In this document: piece by piece, positions 7,805-16,738 of the stretch
Layout of the letters: each line of letters opens with the position of its first letter
Position numbering within the stretch: position 1 is the stretch's first letter
NCBI GenBank assembly: GCA_018066165.1
Contig: JAGHRX010000252.1
Span: forward strand, 1-24,020
Direction: 5' to 3'
Origin: UBA1723 sp018066165
GTDB taxonomy: Bacteria; Bacteroidota; Bacteroidia; Bacteroidales; Paludibacteraceae
DNA: 24,020 nucleotides
Notes under the pieces: model-generated
What the model was told of the DNA's origin: nothing
Seen by the model: the letters and a program-made list of their open reading frames with translations, nothing else
Database searches by the model: none
Translations under genes and position numbers: made by a program

Positions 7805-8713
7805 ATGAAGAGACTATCTCTTGTTATCTCTATTTTATTCTTTTCCCTGTTGACTCTACAGGCTCAAACAACTGTGGACACATTGTATAAAGAAAGTGAT
7901 AGGGTACTTACAATTCGATTAAATAATCGTGCTTTTGGATTAGGTTTTGGCAGACAGACACATCATGTGTCGTATCTGTCGCCATTGTTATATTCTGGAA
8001 AAGACTACGAATTTTGGTTTGAAAATATTAAACCTCATGTTATCAAAAACAATTCATTTTATAGCGTAGTCAATAATCGTGTCAGTGTCTCTGTAATGAT
8101 GCCGACAAATGAATCTTTTTATTTGGATTCTTACTACGATGTGTTTGAGTATCACTACTATTACGACAAGAGAATAACAAATAATTTTCACATTTTATGT
8201 GGAGCTTACGCGGGATTTGAAGGTGGCACGGATATGATGCTTAGCAATTCGAATAATCCTGTCTACGTACGTGTTGAATTTAATCTTTTGGGATTGTCGT
8301 TCCGTCCTACTTTGCAGTTTCAGACGAAACGTCGAATTATAAAGTTATCAGATCAGTTCGCTTTCCGTCTTGCTGGAATCAATTTTTCTCCTACATATAC
8401 TCAGCTTTATTATGATCTTACATTGAAGGATTATGACAAATCTGAATTTTTTGATTTCAATTCGTTGTCGGAGAAAGTCAGATTTGCAAATAAATTGATG
8501 GCTGAGATTCCTCTAAAAAAGATGACTCTGCGTGTGGGAATGTTGGCAGAACGCTCAAAATCAATGATTAATATGATTGACAACCGTACGACTAATGTTC
8601 AAGTCCTATTTGGTTTCTCGTATGATTATATCCATTTTTCGGGAAGAATCAATAAGATGAAATCACAGGAATTCTTAAATACCAAACCCGATTTTAAAAT
8701 TGAAATAGAATAA
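7805..8713 (+). CDS. Exported protein of unknown function, possibly outer-membrane barrel
   Basis: 302 residues from the ATG at 7805; a TTG six bases earlier is in frame but unnecessary. Residues 1-21 are a clear type I signal peptide (MKRLSLVISILFFSLLTLQAQ, written here as its 21 residues minus none beyond the cleavage Q), so the protein leaves the cytoplasm. The mature part is rich in Tyr, Phe and Asn and shows alternating polar/hydrophobic strand-like stretches (for example VYVRVEFNLLGLSFRP and VQVLFGFSYDYIHFSG), compatible with a small beta-barrel or beta-rich periplasmic protein. I do not recognise the family. It ends 6 bases before the S41 protease gene and is probably cotranscribed with it. 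Confidence 0.6.
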   Translation: MKRLSLVISILFFSLLTLQAQTTVDTLYKESDRVLTIRLNNRAFGLGFGRQTHHVSYLSPLLYSGKDYEFWFENIKPHVIKNNSFYSVVNNRVSVSVMMPTNESFYLDSYYDVFEYHYYYDKRITNNFHILCGAYAGFEGGTDMMLSNSNNPVYVRVEFNLLGLSFRPTLQFQTKRRIIKLSDQFAFRLAGINFSPTYTQLYYDLTLKDYDKSEFFDFNSLSEKVRFANKLMAEIPLKKMTLRVGMLAERSKSMINMIDNRTTNVQVLFGFSYDYIHFSGRINKMKSQEFLNTKPDFKIEIE

Positions 8714-8719
8714 AAGATT

Positions 8720-9757
8720 ATGAAAAAGATATTAGGTTTGATATTTGCGACGTCGCTTTTTGCTCTTTCCTCATGCGATGACGATTTGGAATATGATGAT
8801 TTTAATACTCTTGAAAATTTCAAATTCCTTTGGAAAGAGATTGATGAGAAATACTGTTTCTTTGATTATAAGAAAGACAGTATCAAAAGATGGGATCTTG
8901 TTTACGATGAATATTATTCAAAAGTCTATTATGATGTTAAAAGTACGACAGAGTTTTTTGATGTTTTGGGAGCGATGCTGAATGAGTTGAAAGATGGTCA
9001 CGTCAACCTATATTCTGGTTTTGATGTCTCTCATTATGATTTCGATGCGAATATGCCAATCGACTTCGATTATAATGTGATGGCATACCAGGACCGTTAT
9101 TTGGCAAAGGATTTGCGAATAGCAAGTGGACTCAGATACAAGACAATGCGCGACGGAAATGTCGGATACATACGTTACAGCGATTTTTCATCCGGATTCT
9201 CAAATGGTCAGTTGAATTTTGTCTTGGGAGAATATTTTGAGAATACAAAAGGTTTGATCATTGATGTGAGAAACAATGGAGGAGGCTCTATCTCTAATGT
9301 TAATATGTTTGTGTCGCATTTTATTACAGAAGAGATTATTATTGGATATAGAGTCAATAAAACTGGTCCCGGACATTCTGATTTTTCTGCTCCAGTGCCA
9401 GAGAAAGTGTCTCCTGTCAAAGACGGTTATATTTATACAAAACCAGTCTACATACTTACAAACAGAGGATGCTATAGTGCAACTAACGAGTTTGTCTATT
9501 CCATGAAAGGGTTGCCTCAGGTGACTATTCTTGGAGGCAAAACAGGTGGAGGATGCGGTATGCCGTTCACCACTGAACTGCCTTGCGGTTGGAAAGTCCG
9601 TTTTTCTGCTAATCCATGTTATGATAAATATATGAATCTCACTGAGTTTGGCGTAGAACCAGACATCGAGGTCCATTTGGATGAAGAACTTGCATACAAA
9701 GAGAAATTAGATAATATTGTCGAAACAGCTTGTGATTATATAGAAGGAAAAAATTAA
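8720..9757 (+). CDS. S41-family peptidase, predicted lipoprotein
   Basis: 345 residues. The signal sequence ends in the lipobox LSSC, with lipidated C19 followed by Asp-Asp-Asp-Leu-Glu: acidic residues right after the Cys resemble the surface-export signal of Bacteroidota lipoproteins. S41 core features: DGHV at 92-95 (the position of the tricorn-type active-site His), the conserved IIDVRNNGGG (180-189), and the nucleophile S253 in GCYSATNEF. GGKTGGG (272-278) and GVEPDIEV (311-318) follow as in family members. A PDZ domain is not evident, so it is closer to the tricorn-like or 'S41B' type than to CtpA. The substrate is unknown. It sits between the exported unknown protein and the methyltransferase gene (gaps 6 and 3 bases). 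Confidence 0.85.
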   Translation: MKKILGLIFATSLFALSSCDDDLEYDDFNTLENFKFLWKEIDEKYCFFDYKKDSIKRWDLVYDEYYSKVYYDVKSTTEFFDVLGAMLNELKDGHVNLYSGFDVSHYDFDANMPIDFDYNVMAYQDRYLAKDLRIASGLRYKTMRDGNVGYIRYSDFSSGFSNGQLNFVLGEYFENTKGLIIDVRNNGGGSISNVNMFVSHFITEEIIIGYRVNKTGPGHSDFSAPVPEKVSPVKDGYIYTKPVYILTNRGCYSATNEFVYSMKGLPQVTILGGKTGGGCGMPFTTELPCGWKVRFSANPCYDKYMNLTEFGVEPDIEVHLDEELAYKEKLDNIVETACDYIEGKN

Positions 9758-9760
9758 ACA

Positions 9761-10294
9761 ATGAAAAAACTAACAATAGAAGATCTTAACAGAATCACTC
9801 CCGAGGAGTTTAAGCAGACGAAGAAGATTCATTTGGTTGTGGTGTTGGACAATGTGAGAAGTATGCACAATGTGGGAGCGGTGTTCCGTACTGCTGACGC
9901 GTTTATTGTGGAGAAGATTGTGTTGTGTGGAATCACATCGTGCCCGCCTAACGCAGAGATCCATAAAAGTGCTTTAGGTGCAGAGATGACTGTGGATTGG
10001 GAGTATGCTGAGGATACTCTGGATGCCGTTAAGAAGTTGAAGACGGAAGGTTACCACGTCTATTCAATAGAGCAGGTGGAGAGAAGCGAGATGCTCCAGT
10101 CGTTGGCATTGCCAGAAGGTAAAGAGGGTTTCGCCATCGTCATGGGTAATGAGGTGAAAGGAGTGCGTCAGGATGTTGTGGATGAGAGCGACGGAGTGAT
10201 CGAGATTCCACAGTTTGGCACAAAACATTCGTTGAATGTCTCTGTCACAGCTGGAATTGTGATGTGGGAATTGTTTAAGAGATTGAAACTGTAA
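9761..10294 (+). CDS. SpoU/TrmH-family RNA 2'-O-methyltransferase
   Basis: 177 residues with the three SPOUT motifs of the SpoU/TrmH family: motif 1 NVRSMHNVGAVFRTADAF (31-48, with N37 and the catalytic R43), motif 2 MGNEVKGV (128-135, with E131), motif 3 IPQFGTKHSLNVSVTAGI (149-166), which builds the trefoil knot that binds S-adenosylmethionine. These enzymes methylate the ribose 2'-OH of tRNA or rRNA. The protein is a bare catalytic domain, lacking the N-terminal substrate domain of RlmB. Its size is near that of TrmL, but the target nucleotide cannot be assigned. It starts 3 bases after the S41 gene; the link to that protease is probably only cotranscription. Confidence 0.9.
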   Translation: MKKLTIEDLNRITPEEFKQTKKIHLVVVLDNVRSMHNVGAVFRTADAFIVEKIVLCGITSCPPNAEIHKSALGAEMTVDWEYAEDTLDAVKKLKTEGYHVYSIEQVERSEMLQSLALPEGKEGFAIVMGNEVKGVRQDVVDESDGVIEIPQFGTKHSLNVSVTAGIVMWELFKRLKL

Positions 10295-10318
10295 TTGGAG
10301 CAATTCTCTTTATTTTGT
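10278..10318 (+). terminator. Weak candidate terminator overlapping the methyltransferase stop
   Basis: AGAGATTG (10278-10285) can pair with CAATTCTCT (10301-10309) with one bulged base, followed by TTATTTTGT. It sits between convergent genes only 15 bases apart. A competing small hairpin (AATTG-GAG-CAATT) lowers confidence. Confidence 0.35.
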
Positions 10319-11257
10319 AAACGCACGGATTCGTTGCTTTACGTTTTGCTGCAACTGATCGTGGTAAAGCGTTAGTTCCAACAAGTGGTAATTGCCAATA
10401 GGGAATAATGATTCAAGTTGAGGGATAAAAACTGATTGAGGATCAATGCCTTCTGCAATTAGAATGTTCTTATCCTTGTCGACGCGAATGCTTACCGAGT
10501 CGTTTAACTGATGGGGTAGGGTGTCCGTTGTCCACGATGCAGGGTTTATGACGAACTTGTTGTCTGCGGTGACGATTGGACTCACTCCCTCTGGTTTGCC
10601 CACAGTATTGTAGACAATCGTTACTCCTGTGTCGTCGCACCCTTTTGCACAACGTAGTAATTGAGAAGACGTAATGTCTTCGTTTGTGACTCTATAACCG
10701 CAAACGTACGCGGCTACCATTTTTGAAGCAGTGGCCTCATCCATTGACTTTATAAGCTCCACTACACATTTTCCTCCCTGACTGAATCCGGCAATAACAA
10801 ATGGACGATTGTTGTTGTGATGCTCTAAATAGTAGGAGAAGGCATCCTTCACGTCGTTCATAGAGAAAGGAAAGCGCTCAGCCACCGCTTTTTCTCCCTC
10901 CATCCACGTCTCCATCGTTATATGACGGTAGTATGGAGCGAAGAAATTGGCACTGTCGGCAAATATCTCATCTGCAAGACGATACGACGGCAACATCATG
11001 CCACGTTGTGTCTCGTCAGTCAGAGAAGCATAGTGTTGCACTTCATTGTTTGTGTCTGTCCAGTCGAACACACAAGTTGGAAGAATGTAGAATACGTCGG
11101 CCAAATCAGGATTGAAAGCTTTGCCATTGTCGTACCAATAAACAGAATTGGCATACATGTTTTTGTCGTTTTGCTTCTTATTGATGACGGTACAACCGGC
11201 TACAACTGCAATGAAAACCAGTGTTAATGCTAATACGATCTCTCTTTTTTTATCCAT
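10310..11257 (-). CDS. DUF3089-family alpha/beta hydrolase, predicted lipoprotein
   Basis: 315 residues when started at 11257. The open frame extends to 11398, but the internal ATG begins a proper lipoprotein signal (MDKKREIVLALTLVFIAVVA then GC, lipidated C22), and the upstream 47 residues look like noise. The DUF3089 signature ADVFYILPT lies at 53-61, and the serine-hydrolase nucleophile elbow GFSQG at 157-161 (S159), with YVCGYRV further on. The family is predicted to be lipase- or esterase-like; the substrate is not known. The residues after the Cys (TVIN) are not acidic, so it probably faces the periplasm. It is transcribed alone, convergent with the methyltransferase gene and divergent from rlmH. 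Confidence 0.8.
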   Translation of the reverse strand: MDKKREIVLALTLVFIAVVAGCTVINKKQNDKNMYANSVYWYDNGKAFNPDLADVFYILPTCVFDWTDTNNEVQHYASLTDETQRGMMLPSYRLADEIFADSANFFAPYYRHITMETWMEGEKAVAERFPFSMNDVKDAFSYYLEHHNNNRPFVIAGFSQGGKCVVELIKSMDEATASKMVAAYVCGYRVTNEDITSSQLLRCAKGCDDTGVTIVYNTVGKPEGVSPIVTADNKFVINPASWTTDTLPHQLNDSVSIRVDKDKNILIAEGIDPQSVFIPQLESLFPIGNYHLLELTLYHDQLQQNVKQRIRAFTK

Positions 11258-11381
11258 GATTTTCCACTTGGATGTTATGCTAATTTCAATTTTAAGCGAA
11301 AGTAGTGAATTTTTGCGAAATGATTTGTGATGTGCATGACATAAATGATATAGCCATTGTTCAAAACCTTTCTCTAAACTT

Positions 11382-11413
11382 TTTGATGATTTAATCATAA
11401 TTAGTTAATTTTG
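11382..11413 (+). promoter_or_regulatory. Bacteroidota-type promoter for rlmH and the sensor kinase
   Basis: TTTG (11382-11385), 20-base spacer, TAATTTTG (11406-11413): full consensus. Predicted start near 11419, giving a leader of about 45 bases that contains an imperfect inverted sequence (CGTTTAACGTAAACG near 11434-11448). Confidence 0.7.
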
Positions 11414-11463
11414 CATTACTTTGTTCACGTTATCGTTTAACGTAAACGTTTATTGAAATTAGT

Positions 11464-11937
11464 ATGAAAATTGATCTTGTAGCAGTCGGCAAAACAGTCG
11501 ATAAGAATTTTATTGCGTCTATTAAGGAATACGTTAATAGATTGTCACACTATACTCAATTTTCATTTATTGAAATTCCCGAACTAAAGAACACTAAGAA
11601 TCTTAGTGAGGATCAGCAAAAGCAGAAAGAAGAGGAACTTATTATGCAGGAGATTGCTCCATGCGACGAGTTGATACTTCTCGACGAGCATGGAGCTGAA
11701 TTTACATCTGTCGGATTTTCAGAATATTTACAGAAGAAAATGAATGCTGGAGGAAAACGATTGGTTTTTCTTATTGGCGGTCCTTACGGTTTTTCCCCTA
11801 ATGTCTACAAACGTGCGAACGGAAAAGTATCACTTTCAAAAATGACATTTTCGCATCAGATGATCAGACTGATTTTCGTGGAGCAGATCTACCGTGCTTT
11901 CACGATTTTGAAGGGAGAACCTTATCATCATGAATGA
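11464..11937 (+). CDS. rlmH: 23S rRNA (pseudouridine-1915-N3) methyltransferase RlmH
   Basis: 157 residues, the normal RlmH length. It is a small SPOUT enzyme that methylates pseudouridine 1915 in helix 69 of 23S rRNA on assembled 70S ribosomes, using S-adenosylmethionine. Seen in the sequence: N-terminal MKIDLVAVGK, the SAM-site loop IGGPYGF (104-110), the knot motif LSKMTFSHQMIR (124-135), and the conserved C-terminal tail GEPYHHE, whose Tyr-His-His is typical. The stop codon overlaps the start of the following kinase gene in an ATGA arrangement, implying translational coupling. Confidence 0.96.
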   Translation: MKIDLVAVGKTVDKNFIASIKEYVNRLSHYTQFSFIEIPELKNTKNLSEDQQKQKEEELIMQEIAPCDELILLDEHGAEFTSVGFSEYLQKKMNAGGKRLVFLIGGPYGFSPNVYKRANGKVSLSKMTFSHQMIRLIFVEQIYRAFTILKGEPYHHE

Positions 11938-14900
11938 TTATGAGAAAAGATATTATCGAAGTTATCAAAAGGCTGGTTTCTAACCTGTATTTTGTCCTTG
12001 CTGTTCTGGTATTAACGGCATCAGTTGCCTTGGTATCAGATTATAATAGTTACACTTTAAGCCAAAAAAGTCTTGACTTGACTGAGTTCAACAACACTCT
12101 TCACCGTAAGCAGACCATCGCTATGGATTTGCTAATCAAAATGATGCAGGAAACGGGTGGTGTGACTGAGAAATTGCAGGCAAATCCGATGTATATAACA
12201 CAGGCTGAGGATAACGGCATTGAGTGTCGTGTCTATCGAAACAATACGCTTCAATATTGGACCGGTAATGAAATCAATGTTGATTCACTCTCTGCCATTC
12301 CTGACAAGTCGGAATTCTACTATTGTGCGGCTAATTATCATACCGTCGGTTCTAAGATTACATCTGGAGAATATCATTATATAGCTCTGATTAAAGTCAA
12401 AACCTTCTACTTTCCACATGAAATGAAGGTGGATAAGTTTTGCGACGGATTTAATTTGCCAAACCACGTAAGGTTTGTGGGTACAGACAATCTTGACGCT
12501 ATTGTGGTGAACGGCAACAATGGAAACGAACTTTTCCGTCTGCAAAACGTCACTATATCCATACCAAACCAGATTTGTAAGAAGATTTGTTTCTTCTGCT
12601 GGTGTGTGTTTGGATTATTTATGTATTTCTTATTGAGAATTATCTTCTTGAAATACAACGACGGTAAACTCTCCAAACTTAAATTTTCTGCGATAATTGG
12701 AGGTATTTTAGTTTTCGTATTGTTATGTGGTTCAATACGTCAGCCCGCCTATATCTTCGGAGGAAGTCTGTTTCTCGACGATTCAGGTACTCCGCTTGGT
12801 GTCGTGTTGCTTTACACATTAACCATCATTTTGTATTATTCGTTTGTGATCAGACGATTGCTTCCTAATTCATACATTCTTCCAGCCGGCAAATGGCAGT
12901 TTTTGATAGGCTATTTAGGTCATGCTCTCATTGTAGCGCTTGGTGTGGTTGTTTACGCCTTGGCAAGAGTGTTCATTTATAGTAGATCCAACGTCGACTT
13001 GGCTGTGCCATACGTTCAGGATATTTCAAAAGAGACGTGTTTGGCGTTGGTTGTCTTCATTGTGTGGATTGTCTTGTACGCTTATATCGTCGCTCACTTG
13101 ATGAATTTGACACAGAGAAATCTTTCGGTCAAGCCAGCGTTGTTAATCCGTATCTTCAATTTCTCAATCTTCTTTTTGATTGTCTTTATTGTCGACGACG
13201 ACTCAGTGAAATATACATTCCCGTGGATGATTGGAATGTTGTTGGTAAAAGATATTTTCTTCTTCTACAAAATCGACGCAAGAAACATCTTCATTGGACT
13301 GATGGCATTCATGACTTTGAATTTCGCTGTCTCTCTATTGATTAAGTTGAGCTCTTCTCGTAATGAATATAAGATCAGTATTCTCGCAAGCAAAATAGAA
13401 TCCAATGCATTGTTGAATTCAGATAAGACGTTGGAGCAGCTGATGGATAATGTGGAGAATAAATTCCGTCTCGACGCTACATTACGATCATATTTTGTGG
13501 ACACTGTCGACAGAACGCAGGAGATTGAAACTCGTCTGCGTGAGAAATATTTCACAGACTATTGGAGAAAGTATGATTTTGATATCCAATTGTCACGACC
13601 AGGTTCAAATATCCATTTGCGAGACCGCAACGCGTTGAAATTCACTACGGTTCCACCTTCGTTCTTGAAAAATAGCTGTAGAAGAGTTTTGAATCATAAT
13701 TTCTATATCAATACAGATGCCGCTCTTTCACTTGTGTATTTGGCTAAGTTCCATTATCAGGGAGTAGACCTGTATATCAATTTCTATCCGTCGCTTCTTT
13801 ACAACCGTTTGTCGTCTGAGACCAATAATCTAAAATATAGTACATATACTTCCCAGTGGAATAATCTTGCGTTGGCAAAGTATTACGATGGAGAGCTTCA
13901 GGTATGGACTGGAGATTACCATTATCCTCCTCACAGCACTGGATTATATCGTGGTGAGCATTCGTATTCTTACAATAGAAACGGTTATCACCATTATATC
14001 CGCTCATTTGGTAAGGGTGGTTATATAGTATGTAGTTTGCCAGAGATCACAATCAATATGCATTTGATTCTGGTTTCTACAATCTTCGGTATATTCTTGT
14101 TTGGTGTTGTGGTATTCTATATCATCAAATACCTCAACAACAAGAGTATTCGAAACTCTATTTTCTCTCGTATGTTGCTATGGCTTTTGGTTCCTTTAGC
14201 TATTGCCTTCATCATAACTGCATGGTTCTCATTCACGTTCTTCCTACGTCAGTATGAGCTGGAGGCTGAATATAACAACAATACGAAGATTTCCACGTTG
14301 CAGTCGGCTTTGCAGGAAAAACTGGGTACACATTCCGATTTGGAGATGATTTCGGCTGAAAACCTCGACTATATTCTTCAGGAGTATTCTATGGTGCTTC
14401 ACTCAGATATCATCATCTATGATCAGTATGGAACGCAACATTCAGCGTCAAGTAGCGACTTGAAAGGTTTGGGTGCGCGACGTCGCAACGAAGTGGCCTC
14501 ACACCTTATGAGCGCCCCTGCTAAATGCAATCTTACCAAGTCATCGAAGTCGGTTGAGTCAATTCTTGGAAAGAAGTATGTGACGGAGTATGCTTATCTC
14601 TATAATGCCAACAATGTGCAGGTGGGATATGTTCAGGTGTTGAATAGTGTCTTGGACAAGAGCCAAAACTCAGAGGCATTTAATTATATTGTATTCGTCC
14701 TTGACGCTTTCTTGATTGTCATCACCCTATCATTCTTGGTTATATGGCTGATCAACGTCAGAATTTCTGCTCCTATTTATGAGATAAGTAATAAGTTGCA
14801 GCGTCTACAACTTACCAATGCCAATGAGAAGATCTATTATTCTAATAAGAATGATGAGATCGGTCAGTTGGTGTCGAGGTATAACGCGATGGTGGATGAA

Positions 14901-15611
14901 CTTGTGGTGTCGGCGGAAAAACTTGCACGAAGCGAGCGTGAGACGGCATGGCGTGATATGGCTCGTTCGATTGCCCATGAGATCAAGAATCCGCTTACTC
15001 CGATGAAGTTGTCAATTCAGGCGGCAAAACGTAAGCAGGAGGTCGATCCTGAACATTTCGAGGAGTATTTCAACCATACTGCTGATTTGCTTGTGGAGCA
15101 GATTGAAAACCTTGCTCGAATCGCATCCGAATTCTCTGATTTTGCCAAGGTGACGGCGGAGGTCCCTGAAAGAGTAGACATCGTGGGTAGACTACGTAAT
15201 GCGGTAACTCTTTATATACATAATCCAGAAGGAGTGATTGTGCAGTCTGAGATCAATGTCAATCAACCAGTTTACATACTTGGTAATGAGAAACAGTTGA
15301 GCCAAGTGTTCAATAATCTTATCCGTAATGCTATTCAGGCGATACCGGAGGACCAGATGGGATTTGTCAACGTTTCGCTTACTACAACTGATATGAATGT
15401 GGAGGTTAGGGTCAAGGATAATGGAACTGGTGTCAAACCAGAGATTCAGAGCCGTATGTTTGAGCCTAATTTCACAACAAAGAATAGTGGAATGGGATTA
15501 GGTCTTGCCATTACAAAGAGCATCGTGACAGCATGTAAGGGAGACATCTCATTTGAAACAGAAGATGGAGTCGGAACAACATTTATAGTAAAATTCCCGA
15601 TAATTAAATAA
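11934..15611 (+). CDS. Large NtrY-type transmembrane sensor histidine kinase
   Basis: 1225 residues; an ATG two codons downstream (11940) is an equally possible start. Predicted membrane segments: 17-36, 215-238, a cluster of about seven between 250 and 471, then 708-731, 745-768 and 915-941. This leaves three likely extracytoplasmic regions (about 37-214, 472-707 and 769-914). The last is followed by a HAMP-like linker (about 942-995). The kinase core is complete: H-box IAHEIKNPLTPMKLS with phosphoacceptor H1015, N-box FNNLIRNAIQAI (about 1126-1137), G1 DNGTGV (about 1161-1166) and G2 GMGLGLAI (about 1186-1193). The H-box matches the NtrY subfamily (WRDMARSIAHEIKNPLTP). No response regulator gene is adjacent, so the partner is unknown. 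It overlaps rlmH by 4 bases. Confidence 0.9.
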   Translation: MIMRKDIIEVIKRLVSNLYFVLAVLVLTASVALVSDYNSYTLSQKSLDLTEFNNTLHRKQTIAMDLLIKMMQETGGVTEKLQANPMYITQAEDNGIECRVYRNNTLQYWTGNEINVDSLSAIPDKSEFYYCAANYHTVGSKITSGEYHYIALIKVKTFYFPHEMKVDKFCDGFNLPNHVRFVGTDNLDAIVVNGNNGNELFRLQNVTISIPNQICKKICFFCWCVFGLFMYFLLRIIFLKYNDGKLSKLKFSAIIGGILVFVLLCGSIRQPAYIFGGSLFLDDSGTPLGVVLLYTLTIILYYSFVIRRLLPNSYILPAGKWQFLIGYLGHALIVALGVVVYALARVFIYSRSNVDLAVPYVQDISKETCLALVVFIVWIVLYAYIVAHLMNLTQRNLSVKPALLIRIFNFSIFFLIVFIVDDDSVKYTFPWMIGMLLVKDIFFFYKIDARNIFIGLMAFMTLNFAVSLLIKLSSSRNEYKISILASKIESNALLNSDKTLEQLMDNVENKFRLDATLRSYFVDTVDRTQEIETRLREKYFTDYWRKYDFDIQLSRPGSNIHLRDRNALKFTTVPPSFLKNSCRRVLNHNFYINTDAALSLVYLAKFHYQGVDLYINFYPSLLYNRLSSETNNLKYSTYTSQWNNLALAKYYDGELQVWTGDYHYPPHSTGLYRGEHSYSYNRNGYHHYIRSFGKGGYIVCSLPEITINMHLILVSTIFGIFLFGVVVFYIIKYLNNKSIRNSIFSRMLLWLLVPLAIAFIITAWFSFTFFLRQYELEAEYNNNTKISTLQSALQEKLGTHSDLEMISAENLDYILQEYSMVLHSDIIIYDQYGTQHSASSSDLKGLGARRRNEVASHLMSAPAKCNLTKSSKSVESILGKKYVTEYAYLYNANNVQVGYVQVLNSVLDKSQNSEAFNYIVFVLDAFLIVITLSFLVIWLINVRISAPIYEISNKLQRLQLTNANEKIYYSNKNDEIGQLVSRYNAMVDELVVSAEKLARSERETAWRDMARSIAHEIKNPLTPMKLSIQAAKRKQEVDPEHFEEYFNHTADLLVEQIENLARIASEFSDFAKVTAEVPERVDIVGRLRNAVTLYIHNPEGVIVQSEINVNQPVYILGNEKQLSQVFNNLIRNAIQAIPEDQMGFVNVSLTTTDMNVEVRVKDNGTGVKPEIQSRMFEPNFTTKNSGMGLGLAITKSIVTACKGDISFETEDGVGTTFIVKFPIIK

Positions 15612-15613
15612 TG

Positions 15614-15691
15614 GGATTGTTAAGGGCCGAAGGCCCTTACTCCCCTCCAATGCGAGCCCGTAGGGCGAGCGTATTAAAAATATGCGTGTTT
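15614..15691. repeat. Hairpin-bearing intergenic repeat, copy A
   Basis: 78 bases, closely similar over the whole length to 17966-18044. It contains a perfect hairpin TAAGGGCC-GAA-GGCCCTTA (15620-15638) and a second inverted pair GCCC-GTA-GGGC (15656-15666) inside the direct repeat GCGAG...GCGAG. It lies in the 99-base gap between the convergent sensor kinase and SseB-like genes, where it could also act as a terminator, although no long T-run follows. Confidence 0.85.
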
Positions 15692-15710
15692 CTAATAATT
15701 TGTTTGATTA

Positions 15711-16712
15711 TTATAAATCTCCCTTGTCAATAACAGCGTTGACTGATGGACCATCAGTTAACACAATTCCATCGACTTTACATTGCTTAACGAGAGCTTT
15801 CAACTCCTTCATATCCACAATCTTTTTATATTCCAGCGGACCTTGGTGCTTGAAAAGGTCAGTGTAAGCCACATAGAAAAGCTTTTGTCCATCTCTCATT
15901 GGCGAATCACGTACAAAGACCTCGTGGCTTTCCTTATCGCATAATACATATAGAGATTTATGCTTACCCAACTGCTTGACTATAGCTTTAGCGTAGACAG
16001 TCTGGATCATATTGAAGTAGTTCAATCCATTCATGTCGGCTTTCTGGATAGACATGGGGATATACGTTGAACGAATAATCATTTGAGCATAACAGTTTTC
16101 ATGAAGCGAGTTTTTGCTGATGCTCTTCAATACCTCCTTTTCATTGTCTCCGTCCGGACTTACAATCTTCTGGCTAAGCTCAGCCTTTCTTTCGTCGCTA
16201 ATTTCAAACGGATTGCTATAGTCGTATAGATTGATAGGGTTGAAACGGATAGGCAATTCCGTTTTCTTCATGATTTCCTGAATATTCTCAGATTCAATAG
16301 CCGTCAATCTGACCTCGAATTGCATTTTGTCTTCGACACCCACCGTCTTCAAAAACCAATGAGTTTGGAAGAATGAATTTCCATCAAGGAACACATTTTC
16401 GACACCCATGGCATTGGCTATCATTATAGTGTTTTTGATATTTGTAAATTTGTTGGCTTTATCAAGAGAACCTATAGGATAAACGTCATCCCAACGGTCC
16501 AATCCCATTGAATCAATACAATTCTTAGCGTCGTTGTAATTGTTGAACAAGTAGATTCCATTACCCACAAGAGGCAATCCGTGACCTTCACGCAAATAAG
16601 AATGACGTGGGTTTAGGAGAATAAAAACTCTCTCTTTCTCAACCAATTCAAGTGCCACGTTAGCATCTTCAATAAGAGTGCAAGTGTTATTCTGATCTTT
16701 GATATCCACCAT
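15711..16712 (-). CDS. SseB-like protein, probably two tandem SseB-type domains
   Basis: 333 residues, no signal peptide, so cytoplasmic. The C-terminal part reads like an SseB N-terminal-type domain (COG/Pfam SseB family, 'enhanced serine sensitivity'): FYVAYTDLFKHQG (a 'vFTd'-like strand), then an amphipathic helix, then KVDGIVLTDGPSVNAVI, matching the family's '..GivlNP..' ending. The N-terminal part shows the same order: VFILLNP, GIYLFNNYNDAKNCI, and GVENVFLDGNSF. This suggests a duplicated domain with a helical middle (about 130-230). The biochemical function of SseB-like proteins is unclear. Assignment is from pattern memory only; a remote or unrelated family is possible. The gene is flanked by repeat copy A downstream and an AT-rich gap upstream. 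Confidence 0.5.
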   Translation of the reverse strand: MVDIKDQNNTCTLIEDANVALELVEKERVFILLNPRHSYLREGHGLPLVGNGIYLFNNYNDAKNCIDSMGLDRWDDVYPIGSLDKANKFTNIKNTIMIANAMGVENVFLDGNSFFQTHWFLKTVGVEDKMQFEVRLTAIESENIQEIMKKTELPIRFNPINLYDYSNPFEISDERKAELSQKIVSPDGDNEKEVLKSISKNSLHENCYAQMIIRSTYIPMSIQKADMNGLNYFNMIQTVYAKAIVKQLGKHKSLYVLCDKESHEVFVRDSPMRDGQKLFYVAYTDLFKHQGPLEYKKIVDMKELKALVKQCKVDGIVLTDGPSVNAVIDKGDL

Positions 16713-16730
16713 AATTCAAACTATTTTTTG

Positions 16731-16738
16731 CAAAAATA
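16731..16738 (-). promoter_or_regulatory. Possible -7 element for the SseB-like gene
   Basis: On the minus strand TATTTTTG fits TAnnTTTG, 19 bases ahead of the start codon at 16712. No -33 partner is evident. Confidence 0.45.

Noticed and set aside
9200..9676. Minus-strand open frame (158 codons) opposite the S41 gene
   Set aside because: It overlaps the catalytic Ser and GGG motifs of the protease; the product has no signal or motif.
11258..11398. Upstream extension of the DUF3089 lipoprotein gene
   Set aside because: It would bury the lipoprotein signal sequence 47 residues inside the protein; the ATG at 11257 gives a proper N-terminus.
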